Part shown: positions 8,496 through 17,060 of the stretch, piece after piece | How positions within the stretch are numbered: the stretch's first letter is position 1 | Layout: every line of letters begins with the position of its first letter | NCBI RefSeq assembly: GCF_035825295.1 | Contig: NZ_JAYMGI010000002.1 | Location: 372,001-436,000, forward strand | Direction: 5' to 3' | Source: Actinacidiphila sp. DG2A-62 | GTDB taxonomy: Bacteria; Actinomycetota; Actinomycetes; Streptomycetales; Streptomycetaceae | DNA: 64,000 nucleotides | Made by a program: the position numbers and the translations under genes | Notes under the pieces: generated by a model | What the model saw: only the letters and a program-made list of their open reading frames with translations | Told to the model about the DNA's origin: nothing | Database searches by the model: none

Positions 8496-8617
8496 GGTAT
8501 CTGTCATGCCAACGTAACGGGCCGCGTCGCGGAGGGTCAACCCCCGTGCACCGGACGGAACATGCCGGCGGAGAGGGAACCGCCCGCGGCGCGGGACGTG
8601 CGGCGCCGGCGGGCCCG

Positions 8618-9577
8618 TCAGGTCCAGGGCAGCGCCGCGCGGTGGGCCCAGTACGCCTCGGGCTGCTCGGCGAGGGCGTCCAGGGCGGCGGCCTGCTCGT
8701 CGGTGAGGGTCAGGTCCGCGGCCGTGAGGTTGGAGGCGAGCTGCGCGGTGGTCGCGGCGCCGGACAGCACCACGTCGGCCCACGGCCGGTGCAGCGCCGC
8801 GGCCAGCGCGAGGGCGTCGTACCCCGCGCCCGTCGCCCCGGCCACCGGGTCCAGCACGCGTGCCGCGCGCGGGTCGGGCGCCGCGAGGCGGCCGTTGGCC
8901 ATCGCCTCCTTGACGATGACCGCCCGGCCCGCGTCGTGCGCCTCGGCCAGCGCCGGGCCCGCGGACGGTTCCAGGAGGTTCCAGGTGGCCTGGACGCTGC
9001 GGAACAGCGGTTCGCCGTCGACCGTCAGCGCGAGCGCGGCGCGGATCGCGTCGCCCTGCGCGGGCCCACTGGCCGACAGTCCCACGGTGACGCCCTCGGC
9101 GGCGAGGGCGGCGAGGGCGCGCTGGAGCGTCCGGTCGGTGAGGACGGGGCTGTCCGGGGTCACCGAGTGCACCTGGTAGACGGTCAGCCGGTCCCCCAGC
9201 AGCCGCCGGGTCTCGGCGAGTTGGCGCCGGTACGCGGCGAGGCTGTGCTCTTTGACCTCGTGCGTGGCGGCGTCGGTGCGCCAGTCGGCGGTGTAGGTGT
9301 AGCCCCACTTGCTGGAGACGATCAGGCCGGGGAGGTCGCCGCGGTCGCGCAGCCACTGCGCGAGGAACTCCTCGGCCCGCCCGTACGACCGCGCGGTGTC
9401 GATGTGCCGGACCCCGGCGGCCCACGCGGCGTCCAGCAGGTCGTGCACCCGCCGGCGCATGGCGTCCACGCCGCGGTCCCGCGGCAGGTCGCGCTCGCGC
9501 CCGAGGTTGAGGTAGCCGGGCCGGCCGACGGCGGCAAGGCCCAGGCCGATCCTGCGGGGGGACGCGGGTGCGTTCAC
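8618..9577 (-). CDS. Aldo/keto reductase
   Basis: A 319-residue aldo/keto reductase with a complete tetrad: Asp and Tyr in HIDTARSYGRAE (about residues 57-68), Lys in SSKWGY (about 90) and His in VYQVHS (about 130). The C-terminal segment VVLSGAATTAQLASNL forms the cofactor-binding end. The GTG at 9577 has GAGGAG about ten bases upstream; no ATG fits. It is a single gene with 220 bases to the SGNH hydrolase downstream. It may act on a sugar or aldehyde, in keeping with the sugar-metabolism neighbourhood, but no direct evidence shows which. Confidence 0.87.
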   Translation of the reverse strand: MNAPASPRRIGLGLAAVGRPGYLNLGRERDLPRDRGVDAMRRRVHDLLDAAWAAGVRHIDTARSYGRAEEFLAQWLRDRGDLPGLIVSSKWGYTYTADWRTDAATHEVKEHSLAAYRRQLAETRRLLGDRLTVYQVHSVTPDSPVLTDRTLQRALAALAAEGVTVGLSASGPAQGDAIRAALALTVDGEPLFRSVQATWNLLEPSAGPALAEAHDAGRAVIVKEAMANGRLAAPDPRAARVLDPVAGATGAGYDALALAAALHRPWADVVLSGAATTAQLASNLTAADLTLTDEQAAALDALAEQPEAYWAHRAALPWT

Positions 9578-9821
9578 GCGGGGTGCGCTCCTCGGCTGTC
9601 GGTGCGGGCCGCCCGGCGGGGCGGGCGGTCGGGGGCGGGCGGTCGGCGGGGTCCGGGCGGCGCCCCCACCCGGGACCGCGACCGGCTCGCCCGCCGTCCA
9701 CCGTAACCGGCGGGGCGCCGCCCGGGCACGACCGCAACGCCGCCCGCGCGCGGCCGGGGCCGCGTCGACGCCCGGGTCGCAGCGGGCCGCCGCGGCGCCG
9801 CCCCCTCCCCCGCGGACGACG

Positions 9822-9838
9822 CCGGCGCGCGGCGCCGG
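9822..9838. terminator. Short hairpin after the saccharopine dehydrogenase-like gene
   Basis: CCGGCGC-GCG-GCGCCGG has 7-base perfect arms, flanked by a further GACGCC/GGCGTC pairing. It lies 33 bases beyond the stop codon at 9871. The 293-base gap 9578-9870 holds nothing else I can recognise. Confidence 0.4.
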
Positions 9839-9870
9839 AAGGCGTCCTGCTGTCCGCCGGGGCGCGGCCC

Positions 9871-11073
9871 TCACATCTCGCGCAGCTCCCACGGCGATCC
9901 GTACGCGGTGAGCAGGTCGAGGAAGGGGCGCGGGGCCAGGGCCTCGGGGCCGAGGACCCCGGTGGCGGTCCAGGCGCCGGTGGCGAGGAGTTCGAGGGCG
10001 ACGACGGGGTTGATCGCGGTCTGCCAGACGACGGCCTGGCAGCCGTACTCGGCCATCGTCCGCTCGTTGTCGGCGACGTGGTAGAGGTACACCTCGCGCG
10101 GTCGGCCGTCGCGGCTGCCCCTGACCCAGGTGCCGGCGCACGTCCGGCCGCGCATGCGGTCGCCGAGGCGGGCGGGGTCGGGCAGGCAGGCGGCGACCAC
10201 GTCGCGCGGGGAGACGGACGCGGCGCCGACCCGGACCGGCTCGGTGCGGTCCAGGCCCAGTTTGCGGAGCGTCTTCAGGACGTCGATGAACTCCTGCCCG
10301 AGGCCGTACTTGAACGTCACCCGGCGCGCGTCGAGCCAGCGCGGCATCAGCAGCACCTCCTCGTGCTCGACGTTGACGCACTCCACCGGTCCGATGCCGG
10401 CCGGGAAGTCGAAGACCTCCGGCTCGCTGAAGGGCTCGGTGGTGAACCAGCCGCGGTCCGCCTCGTAGACGACCGGCGGGTTGAGGCACTCCTCGATGGT
10501 GGTCCAGATGGAGAACGACGGTGCGAAGCCGTAGCCGTCGACGGTGAGGTCCGCGCCGTCGCGTACGCCGATCTCGTCGATCGCGTCGAACAGCTCGTCG
10601 GCGGCGTAGCGGGCGAAGACGTCGGACAGGCCGGGTTCGACGCCCATGCCGACGAGGGCCAGGCGGCCGGAGTCCCGCCAGCGCTCGGCGAGGGCGAACT
10701 GCTCGTCGCCGAGCTTGACCCCGGTCAGCTCGTGCGGCCGCTCGGGGTGCGGGCGCGAGAGCGACATCGCCATGTCGAGGTAATGGGCGCCGGCGGCCAG
10801 CGCCTCCTCGAACAGCGGCATGACGAAGCGCGGATCGGTGGCGTTGAGCAGCACGTCGCAGTGGTGCTCGGCCAGCAGAGAGCGGACCGCGGCGCGGTCG
10901 GCCGCGTCGACGCGGGCGGCGACCAGGCGCGGGTCGCCGGCCGCGCGGACCGCCCGGGCCGCGCGCTCGCCGTCGTGGTCGGCGACGACCATCAGCTCGA
11001 AGAAGTGGCGGCGGGCGGCGATCGCGGTGATCGCGCCTCCGACGCCGCCCGCGCCCACCAGCAGGATCCGCAT
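9871..11073 (-). CDS. Saccharopine dehydrogenase-like oxidoreductase
   Basis: A 400-residue NAD(P)-dependent oxidoreductase of the saccharopine dehydrogenase/LYS9 superfamily. The Rossmann motif is at the very start (MRILLVGAGGVGGAITAIAA). The conserved stretch GMGVEPGLSDVFARYA (about residues 145-160) is typical of carboxynorspermidine/saccharopine dehydrogenase-like proteins. The length equals the short single-domain form. The ATG at 11073 has GGGGAG ten bases upstream. A very strong hairpin (11148-11189) separates it from the mannan operon upstream, so it is probably its own unit. Its role here is unclear: related enzymes act in lysine or polyamine metabolism, and I see no partner genes for either. 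Confidence 0.85.
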   Translation of the reverse strand: MRILLVGAGGVGGAITAIAARRHFFELMVVADHDGERAARAVRAAGDPRLVAARVDAADRAAVRSLLAEHHCDVLLNATDPRFVMPLFEEALAAGAHYLDMAMSLSRPHPERPHELTGVKLGDEQFALAERWRDSGRLALVGMGVEPGLSDVFARYAADELFDAIDEIGVRDGADLTVDGYGFAPSFSIWTTIEECLNPPVVYEADRGWFTTEPFSEPEVFDFPAGIGPVECVNVEHEEVLLMPRWLDARRVTFKYGLGQEFIDVLKTLRKLGLDRTEPVRVGAASVSPRDVVAACLPDPARLGDRMRGRTCAGTWVRGSRDGRPREVYLYHVADNERTMAEYGCQAVVWQTAINPVVALELLATGAWTATGVLGPEALAPRPFLDLLTAYGSPWELREM

Positions 11074-11147
11074 CGCGCACTCCCCTTCCGCTTCCGCCGT
11101 GTCGTCCGCGTGCGGGGCCGCTCCGGCGGGCGGCGCGGACCCCGCGG

Positions 11148-11189
11148 GCGTCCGGCGCCGCCGCCGGGCGTGGCGGCGGCGCCGGACGC
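11148..11189. terminator. Strong terminator hairpin ending the GH130/transport operon
   Basis: GCGTCCGGCGCCGCCGCC (11148-11165) and its exact reverse complement (11172-11189) form an 18-base-pair stem with a six-base loop. It lies 33 bases beyond the stop of the last DUF4185-like gene. Confidence 0.8.
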
Positions 11190-11222
11190 GCAGGAGTGCA
11201 CCGTACCCGGGCGGGGCCGCGT

Positions 11223-12449
11223 TCAGCCTCCGGCGGTGAAGTCCACGCGCTCCAGGATCTGGTAGCCGGTGCCGGGCTGGTAGTAGCTGATGTACTGGGT
11301 CAGCCCGTTGTTCTGGGCGTACTCGGGGTGCGCGTAGAGCGCGTAGTCGACGCCGCCGGACGGTGTGCGGCCGGTGAACATCGTCGTGGGCGCGGACCAC
11401 GGGCCCCAGGGGTCGGCGGCGGTCTCGTACTGCGCGGTGTTCGACAGCGGTGCCATGTAGGTGTCGAGCCAGGCGTTCAGGCCGGGGACCCACTGCACGG
11501 TGCCGCCGGCGCCGCCGGAGTCCAGCACCTGGACGGCGCGGGACTCGTCGGAGGTCCATACCGGCTGGCCGTTGCTGTCGCCGGCGTAGAAGGTCCACTG
11601 GGCGCGGTCCTGGACCGAGGCCAGCGGCACCCGGCCGAGCCGGCAGCGGAAGTTCTCGCAGTGGCCGTAGCCGTAGAGGGTGTCGCCGGAGACGAACGCG
11701 GAGTTGTTGCCGTAGCCCTGGCCGGGGCCGAAGAGCATGGTGGCGTCGTCGCCGTCGACGGTGTGCACGGGGGCCGGCATGTTCTGGGCGTCGAGCCGGG
11801 TGACGGTGTGGGAGTCCATGTCGATGGCGGCGACGCCGTTGCCCTGTTCCTGGCCCGCGAAGCCGTTGTAGCAGGGCGCGCCCTCGGTGCTCTGGCCGCG
11901 GCAGAGCTTGCCGTAGAAGGTGAGCAGCCGGTGCCGGACCGGGTCGGCGACGATCGCGCCGGGCCAGTAGGCGAAGACCGAGCCGCAGTACGTGTCGGAG
12001 GCGGTGGTGCAGCCGTTGTTGTGGGTGGCCTGGAAGGCGTACTCGTTGAGCGTCATGGGGATGAGCGAGTCCGGCACGCCGGTGTCGGTGCTGGTGTAGG
12101 GCGAGGCGGAGGTGAGCGTGATGCCGTCGGCGCCGTTGAGGTCGTCGGTCATCGCGCCGCTGTTGGTGAGCAGGCTGTTGTCCGTCAGGGCGGTGTCGTT
12201 GAAGATCCACACCGAGTGGCCCTGGTAGCCGGTGCTCTGGCCGTTGTCGCGGCCGGAGACGAAGGCGCCGTTGAACAGGATGTGGGAGTTCTGGGCGATG
12301 ACGCCGAGGTCCTGCGCGCCGGCCACGGTCGGCGCGGAGACGGCGGTGGCGTCGGGTGCGCTCACCGCGAGGGCGAGGGCGGCGGCAGCGGCGGAGAGGC
12401 CGAGCAGCGCTCGGCGTCGGGGGCGGTGCGTCGACGACGAAGGGAACAT
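11223..12449 (-). CDS. Secreted DUF4185-like protein, paralogue B
   Basis: A 408-residue secreted protein with a Tat-like twin-Arg signal (RPRRRALLGLSAAAAAL). The mature part resembles DUF4185-type beta-propeller proteins: GRDNGQSTGYQGHSVWIFND near residue 70, and the closing block ALYAHPEYAQNNGLTQYISY. Four Cys in two nearby pairs suggest disulphides. I recall that some DUF4185 proteins were shown to be endo-D-arabinanases (family GH183); whether this divergent member hydrolyses a glycan is inference. The ATG at 12449 is chosen because GGAGG is seven bases before it; the ATG at 12455 would sit on the ribosome site. It is last in the GH130-transport operon and about 45% similar by eye to the gene upstream. 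Confidence 0.72.
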   Translation of the reverse strand: MFPSSSTHRPRRRALLGLSAAAAALALAVSAPDATAVSAPTVAGAQDLGVIAQNSHILFNGAFVSGRDNGQSTGYQGHSVWIFNDTALTDNSLLTNSGAMTDDLNGADGITLTSASPYTSTDTGVPDSLIPMTLNEYAFQATHNNGCTTASDTYCGSVFAYWPGAIVADPVRHRLLTFYGKLCRGQSTEGAPCYNGFAGQEQGNGVAAIDMDSHTVTRLDAQNMPAPVHTVDGDDATMLFGPGQGYGNNSAFVSGDTLYGYGHCENFRCRLGRVPLASVQDRAQWTFYAGDSNGQPVWTSDESRAVQVLDSGGAGGTVQWVPGLNAWLDTYMAPLSNTAQYETAADPWGPWSAPTTMFTGRTPSGGVDYALYAHPEYAQNNGLTQYISYYQPGTGYQILERVDFTAGG

Positions 12450-12472
12450 GACCATCCTCCAGGGGTGGGGGC

Positions 12473-12511
12473 GCCGCGGGGCGGCGGCGCGAGGTGCCGC
12501 CGCCCCGCGGC
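12473..12511. terminator. Perfect intercistronic hairpin between the two DUF4185-like genes
   Basis: GCCGCGGGGCGGCGGC (12473-12488) pairs perfectly with 12496-12511 around a seven-base loop. It begins 18 bases after the stop of paralogue A and ends 24 bases before the start of paralogue B. It could partly terminate transcription or stabilise the upstream mRNA, lowering expression of paralogue B. Confidence 0.7.
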
Positions 12512-12529
12512 CTGTCGGGGTCGGGGTGC

Positions 12530-13804
12530 TCAGGACTGCTTCGCCAGGTCGAAGTCCACGCGGACGAGCTGCTGGGAGCCGTCCTGCGGGCGGTAGTAGC
12601 TGAAGAACTGGGTGAGCCCGCCGCGGCGCGCGTACTCGGGGTGCGCGAACATCGCGTAGTCCCAGAGCTGGTCGGTGGGCAGGCCGGTGAACATCGGCTT
12701 GGCCTCGGTCCACGGGCCCCAGGGGGTGGGGGCGGTCTGGTAGCGGCCGACGTTGTCGAACAGGCTCATGTACGTGTCGAGGTAGCCGTGCAGCGCCGGT
12801 ACGTACTGGACGGTGGAGCCGGCCGGGCCGTTGCCCGCGCCGACCGGGACCGCGGCGTCGGGGTCGGTGGACCACACCGGGCTCCCGTCGGGGGTGCTGC
12901 CGGTGTAGTAGCGCCAGGCCAGGCGGTCCTGGATGCGGGCGGCCGGGACCTTCGCCAGCGCGCAGGAGTTGACGGTGGTGTCGCAGCGGCCGTAGGCGTA
13001 GATGACGCCGTCGCGCAGCACCATCGAGCCGCTCGCGAACTCCTTGCCGGGCGCGAACATCAGCGCCGGGTCGACGCCCTCGGGGCCGGCGTGGGTGACC
13101 GCGGGGTCGGGGTGCTCGACGGTGATCCGGCTGACCTTGTGGGTGCGCATGTCGAGTTGGGCGAAGCCGGTGCCCAGTGCGGTGCCGACGAAGCCGGACG
13201 CGCAGGGTGTGCCGTCCGGGGCGCCGCGGCAGAGCTTGCCGTAGGAGAAGATGATGCGGTGCCGGGCCGGGTCGGCGACGACCGGCCCGGGCCAGAAGCC
13301 GAACACGGTGCCGCAGTAGTCGTCGCCGGTCGCGCAGGGCTGGGCGTGCGCGTCGGTGAAGTCGCGCTCGGCCCTGGTGAGCGGCATCAGCTCGGTGGGC
13401 GCGCCGGTGTCCGCGGTGCTGAACGGGGTGGTGGAGGTCAGGTCGATGCCGTCGCGGGCGTCCAGGTCGGCGGTGACGGCGCCGCTGTTGGACAGGAAGC
13501 CCTCGGGGTCCCGCAGCATGGTGTCGTCGAAGATCCACACCGAACGGCCCTGGTAGCCGGCGCTCTGGCCGTTGTCGCGGCCGACGACGTGGGACTCCTG
13601 CCGCAGCGCGGGCAGCGGCGCGCTGGCGGTGACGCTGAGGGTGCGGCCGGGCGGCGGCGCGGGCTGCGCGGCGGCGCCGGGGGTCGCCACCGCGGTGACC
13701 AGCGCCGCGGTGGCGCCGACGACCGCCAGCGGCAGCCGGAGCCTGGTTCCGGCGCGTCTCGGTATCGCCCGTGCCGCTGATCGTGTCCGTCTGGTCTGTC
13801 TCAT
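12530..13804 (-). CDS. Secreted DUF4185-like protein, paralogue A
   Basis: A 424-residue secreted paralogue of the next gene. The basic N-terminus and hydrophobic segment (LPLAVVGATAALVTAVATPG) form a signal peptide. The same landmarks occur in order: GRDNGQSAGYQGRSVWIFDD near residue 75, VFGFWPGPVVADPARHRI, YGKLCRG, WSTDPDAAVPV, and AMFAHPEYARRGGLTQFFSY at the end. The propeller fold and possible glycosidase role are inferred from similarity to DUF4185. ATG at 13804 has AAGGGAGA eight bases upstream. It follows the sugar-binding lipoprotein gene by 55 bases and is probably in the same transcript, so it should be made when the operon substrate is present. Confidence 0.72.
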   Translation of the reverse strand: MRQTRRTRSAARAIPRRAGTRLRLPLAVVGATAALVTAVATPGAAAQPAPPPGRTLSVTASAPLPALRQESHVVGRDNGQSAGYQGRSVWIFDDTMLRDPEGFLSNSGAVTADLDARDGIDLTSTTPFSTADTGAPTELMPLTRAERDFTDAHAQPCATGDDYCGTVFGFWPGPVVADPARHRIIFSYGKLCRGAPDGTPCASGFVGTALGTGFAQLDMRTHKVSRITVEHPDPAVTHAGPEGVDPALMFAPGKEFASGSMVLRDGVIYAYGRCDTTVNSCALAKVPAARIQDRLAWRYYTGSTPDGSPVWSTDPDAAVPVGAGNGPAGSTVQYVPALHGYLDTYMSLFDNVGRYQTAPTPWGPWTEAKPMFTGLPTDQLWDYAMFAHPEYARRGGLTQFFSYYRPQDGSQQLVRVDFDLAKQS

Positions 13805-13859
13805 CCGTGCGTCTCCCTTGTCGAGGACGGTGGAGCGGGGAGGAGGGCGGCCGTGCGGG

Positions 13860-15149
13860 TCACGTGCCGCTCGCCAGCGCGTTGATCTGCGCGATGGCCT
13901 TGGCCACGCCGGCCTCGGTGTCGGTTTTGCCGCCGACCGCCGGGTTCCAGATCGCGGTGACGATGTCGGTGGCCTTGGTGGACCACGGCTCCATGAAGCC
14001 GGTCTGCACCTTGGTGGGCGCGTTCAGTTCGTACTTGACCGAGGCGGCCATGACGGCGGGGCCGTCGCCCTGGCCGGCCAGCCCCTCGAAGTAGCCGGTC
14101 GAACCGGGCAGGTACGCGATCGGCGCCACCGGCACCTTGCGCATCGTCTCGTTGAAGACGTCGGTCTCCAGGTACGACAGCGCCTTCCACACCTGGTCGG
14201 GGTTGCCGAGGGTGGCCGGCGAGCAGACGCCGTTGGTCTCGGTGGGCTGCACGTTCTTGTCCACCCGCGGCATCGGCACGAAGCCCCAGTCGAAGGAGGG
14301 CTTGTCGGTGACCATGGTCTGCGCGAGCCACTGGCCGCCGAACATCATCGGGATGGAGCCGTTGGCGAAGGAGGCGGCGGCGTTCTGCGTGCTGGTGTCC
14401 GGGTAGGTGATCTGGCCGGCCTTGGTCGCGGCGGCGTAGCGCTTGGCGGCCTCCACCACCTTGGGGTCGGCGGTGACGTGCGTGACGCCGGTCGCGGTCG
14501 GGGCCAGCGGCTGCCCGCCGGCGGACACCGCGTACTGGGCCAGGCCGAACGGGCTGTCCAGCAGCGTCCACTGGGTGACCAGGCCCTGCTTGGCGCCGCC
14601 CTTGCCGGTGAGCTTCGCCGCGTCGGCGAACATCTCGTCGTAGGTCCAGCCGGCCTTGGGCACGCTCACCCCGGCGGCGTCGAAGAGCTTCTTGTTGTAG
14701 AAGACGCCGTAGGTGTTGGCGAGCGTGGGGATGCCGTAGAGCTTGCCCTTGGCGTACCAGGAGTCCAGCGAGCCGGGTGAGAACTTGGCCAGGTCGATTC
14801 CCTGGTTCTTCTTGGCGTGGTCGGTCCAGTCGTAGAGCAGGCCCTGCGAGGCGAGGGTCTGCTCCTCGACGTTGCTGCACCAGAAGAAGTCCGGCATCTT
14901 CTTGGACATGATCAGCGAGGCGAGCTTCTGCGCGTAGTCGGCGTTGGGCGCGGCCTGGCGCTTCATGGTGATGCCCGAGGACTTGGTGAACGCGGTGAAC
15001 GCGGCGTCCATCGCGCTGTTGGTCTGGGTGGTCTCCCAGGACATCCAGGTCACCGTGGACGCGGAGTGCGAGGCGCCGCTGGAACCGCATGCGGCGGTGG
15101 TGGCCAGGGCGGTGGCGGCTGCCGCCACGCCGAGCGCGCGTATCTTCAC
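13860..15149 (-). CDS. ABC transporter sugar-binding lipoprotein
   Basis: A 429-residue extracellular solute-binding protein of the carbohydrate (family 1) type. The lipobox LATTAAC places the lipidated Cys at about residue 21. The mature protein has the usual two-lobe pattern, with LYGIPTLANTYGVFYNKKLF around residue 140 and TWTYDEMFADA-type segments. ATG at 15149 follows a GGAGGTAATTCT-like ribosome site. It is third after two permease genes in an operon that includes a mannoside phosphorylase and an acetyl esterase, so the cargo is probably an (acetylated) manno-oligosaccharide. No ATPase is encoded; a shared MsiK-type ATPase elsewhere is expected. Confidence 0.92.
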   Translation of the reverse strand: MKIRALGVAAAATALATTAACGSSGASHSASTVTWMSWETTQTNSAMDAAFTAFTKSSGITMKRQAAPNADYAQKLASLIMSKKMPDFFWCSNVEEQTLASQGLLYDWTDHAKKNQGIDLAKFSPGSLDSWYAKGKLYGIPTLANTYGVFYNKKLFDAAGVSVPKAGWTYDEMFADAAKLTGKGGAKQGLVTQWTLLDSPFGLAQYAVSAGGQPLAPTATGVTHVTADPKVVEAAKRYAAATKAGQITYPDTSTQNAAASFANGSIPMMFGGQWLAQTMVTDKPSFDWGFVPMPRVDKNVQPTETNGVCSPATLGNPDQVWKALSYLETDVFNETMRKVPVAPIAYLPGSTGYFEGLAGQGDGPAVMAASVKYELNAPTKVQTGFMEPWSTKATDIVTAIWNPAVGGKTDTEAGVAKAIAQINALASGT

Positions 15150-15198
15150 GAGAATTACCTCCCGGTACCGTCGGGCGGGTACCGCACAGGGGATGGAA

Positions 15199-16080
15199 TT
15201 ACTTGGAGCTCATGCCGAGGGCGCCGATGCCCTGCATGAAATAGCGCTGCGCGAAGAAGAAGAGCAGCAGCGGCGGCAGCATGTAGAGCAGGTTGGTCGC
15301 CATGAACAGGTTGTACTGGGAGGTCGATCCGCCGGCGGTGTCGCTGACGAAGCTGGCCATGCCCATCGACAGCGTGAAGCGGCTCGGGGTCTGGAGGTAC
15401 ACCAGCGGGTTGAGGTAGTCGTTCCAGGCCAGTTGGAAGGAGAGCACGGCCATCGTCATCCACACCGGGCGGGTGAGCGGGACCATGATGGACCAGAAGA
15501 TCCGCAGGTGGCTGGCGCCGTCGATCTTCGCGGCCTCGTCCAGGGAGAAGGGGATGGACAGGAAGTACTGGCGGGCCAGGAACACGAAGACCGGCGAGCC
15601 GAGGAAGGCCGGCAGGATGAGCGGGACCCAGGTGTCGATGAGTCCGAGGTCGATCCACAGGTGCTGCAGCGGGATCAGCCCGACCATCGGCGGCAGGAAC
15701 ATGCTCGCGGTGAAGGCGTAGAACCAGAATTTGCGGCCGCGGAATCTGATGCGTGCCAGACCGTATCCGACGAGCATCGAGGAGACCACCGAGCCGACGG
15801 TCGACAGCACGGTGATGATGGCGGTGTTGAGCAGCAGCCGGTAGAAGTTCACGCTGCGCGGGCCGTCGACGAAATTGGAGAAGCGGAATTCGTGCGGCAG
15901 GAACTGCGGCGGCAGTTTGTTGACGTCGGCGCCGCTCTTGAGCGCGATGGAGACCATCCACACCAGGGGCAGCAGCATCGAGACGCTGAGCACGACGCAC
16001 AGGAGGTACCAGCAGGCCCGGGAGGCGCGCAGCGGCACGCGCATCGCCAGGGTCTGCGCCGGGGGCCGGGCGGTGGTCAC
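15199..16080 (-). CDS. ABC sugar permease, MalG type
   Basis: A 293-residue inner-membrane permease with six predicted helices and the ATPase-contact EAA loop DEAAKIDGASHLRIF at about residue 190. The N-terminus is cytoplasmic and short, as in MalG-type subunits. The GTG at 16080 overlaps the stop of the preceding permease by four bases (GTGA), which implies translational coupling. It pairs with the MalF-type subunit upstream to form the channel for the sugar delivered by the lipoprotein encoded downstream. Confidence 0.93.
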   Translation of the reverse strand: MTTARPPAQTLAMRVPLRASRACWYLLCVVLSVSMLLPLVWMVSIALKSGADVNKLPPQFLPHEFRFSNFVDGPRSVNFYRLLLNTAIITVLSTVGSVVSSMLVGYGLARIRFRGRKFWFYAFTASMFLPPMVGLIPLQHLWIDLGLIDTWVPLILPAFLGSPVFVFLARQYFLSIPFSLDEAAKIDGASHLRIFWSIMVPLTRPVWMTMAVLSFQLAWNDYLNPLVYLQTPSRFTLSMGMASFVSDTAGGSTSQYNLFMATNLLYMLPPLLLFFFAQRYFMQGIGALGMSSK

Positions 16081-17060
16081 TTCTCGCCCTCCTCGCTGCT
16101 GTAGACCCAGATCGAGGAGAACCGCAGGGTGACCGCGGTGACGAGCATGACGATCACGAACAGCACCCAGACCTCGGCGGTGGCGTAGCCGAGTTGGGGC
16201 GAGGACAGGTAGTTGCCGAAGCCGTCGTTGTAGATCTTGTACATCAGGACGTCGGTGCTGGTGCCCGGGCCGCCCTTGGTGAGGATGGCGATCTGGTTGA
16301 AGGTCTGGAAGGTGAGGTTGATCTGGAGTACGAGCTGGAGCAGCAGTACCGGGGTGATCATCGGCAGGGTGATCCGGAAGAAGGTCCTGATCGGTCCCGC
16401 GCCGTCGACCTGCGCGGCCTCGTACAGCTCGCTGGGCACCGCCTGGAGGCCGGCCAGGAAGATCATCATGGTGCCGCCGATGCCCCACAGGCCGACCAGC
16501 ACCACCGCGGGCATGGCCATCTTGGTGCTGCCGAGCCAGACGCTGGTCGGCAGGTGGAGCGTGTGCAGCACCTTGTTGGCCAGGCCGTACTGCGGGTCGT
16601 AGATGTACTTCCACAGTGCGAGGACGGCCACCGACGGCAGCACCACCGGCAGGTAGAAGATGGTGCGGAAGATCCGCACGCCGCGCAGCGGCCGGTTGAC
16701 CAGCACCGCGAGCGCGAGGCCGATGACCAGTGAGGCCGGCACGCTCATCAGCACGAACAGGCCGGTGGCGCGCAGCGACGGCCAGAAGGTCGGGTCCCGG
16801 TTCAGCACGTAGTCGAAGTTGTCCCAGCCGGTCCACTTGGCGGCGGTCAGGCCGTTCCAGTCGGTGAAGGCGTGGTATCCGGAGGTGACCAGCGGATACA
16901 CGGCGAGCAGGCCGAGTCCCACGATGGCCGGCGCGATGAACAGGTGCCCGGTGACGAACTCCCGCAGGGCGCCGCGCCGCCGGCGCGAGCGGGCCGCGTC
17001 GTCGTCGCGGCCGGTGTCCGCGGCGCGGCCGGCCGCGGTGGCGATTCTGGTGGCCGTCAT
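16077..17060 (-). CDS. ABC sugar permease, MalF type
   Basis: A 327-residue permease with an Arg-rich cytoplasmic N-terminus and six membrane segments, the first at GHLFIAPAIVGLGLLAVYP. The EAA loop is YEAAQVDGAGPIRTF near residue 235. ATG at 17060 overlaps the GH130 stop as ATGA. It forms the transmembrane channel with the following MalG-type subunit. Together with the binding lipoprotein this is a CUT1 importer that lacks a dedicated ATPase. Confidence 0.93.
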   Translation of the reverse strand: MTATRIATAAGRAADTGRDDDAARSRRRRGALREFVTGHLFIAPAIVGLGLLAVYPLVTSGYHAFTDWNGLTAAKWTGWDNFDYVLNRDPTFWPSLRATGLFVLMSVPASLVIGLALAVLVNRPLRGVRIFRTIFYLPVVLPSVAVLALWKYIYDPQYGLANKVLHTLHLPTSVWLGSTKMAMPAVVLVGLWGIGGTMMIFLAGLQAVPSELYEAAQVDGAGPIRTFFRITLPMITPVLLLQLVLQINLTFQTFNQIAILTKGGPGTSTDVLMYKIYNDGFGNYLSSPQLGYATAEVWVLFVIVMLVTAVTLRFSSIWVYSSEEGEK

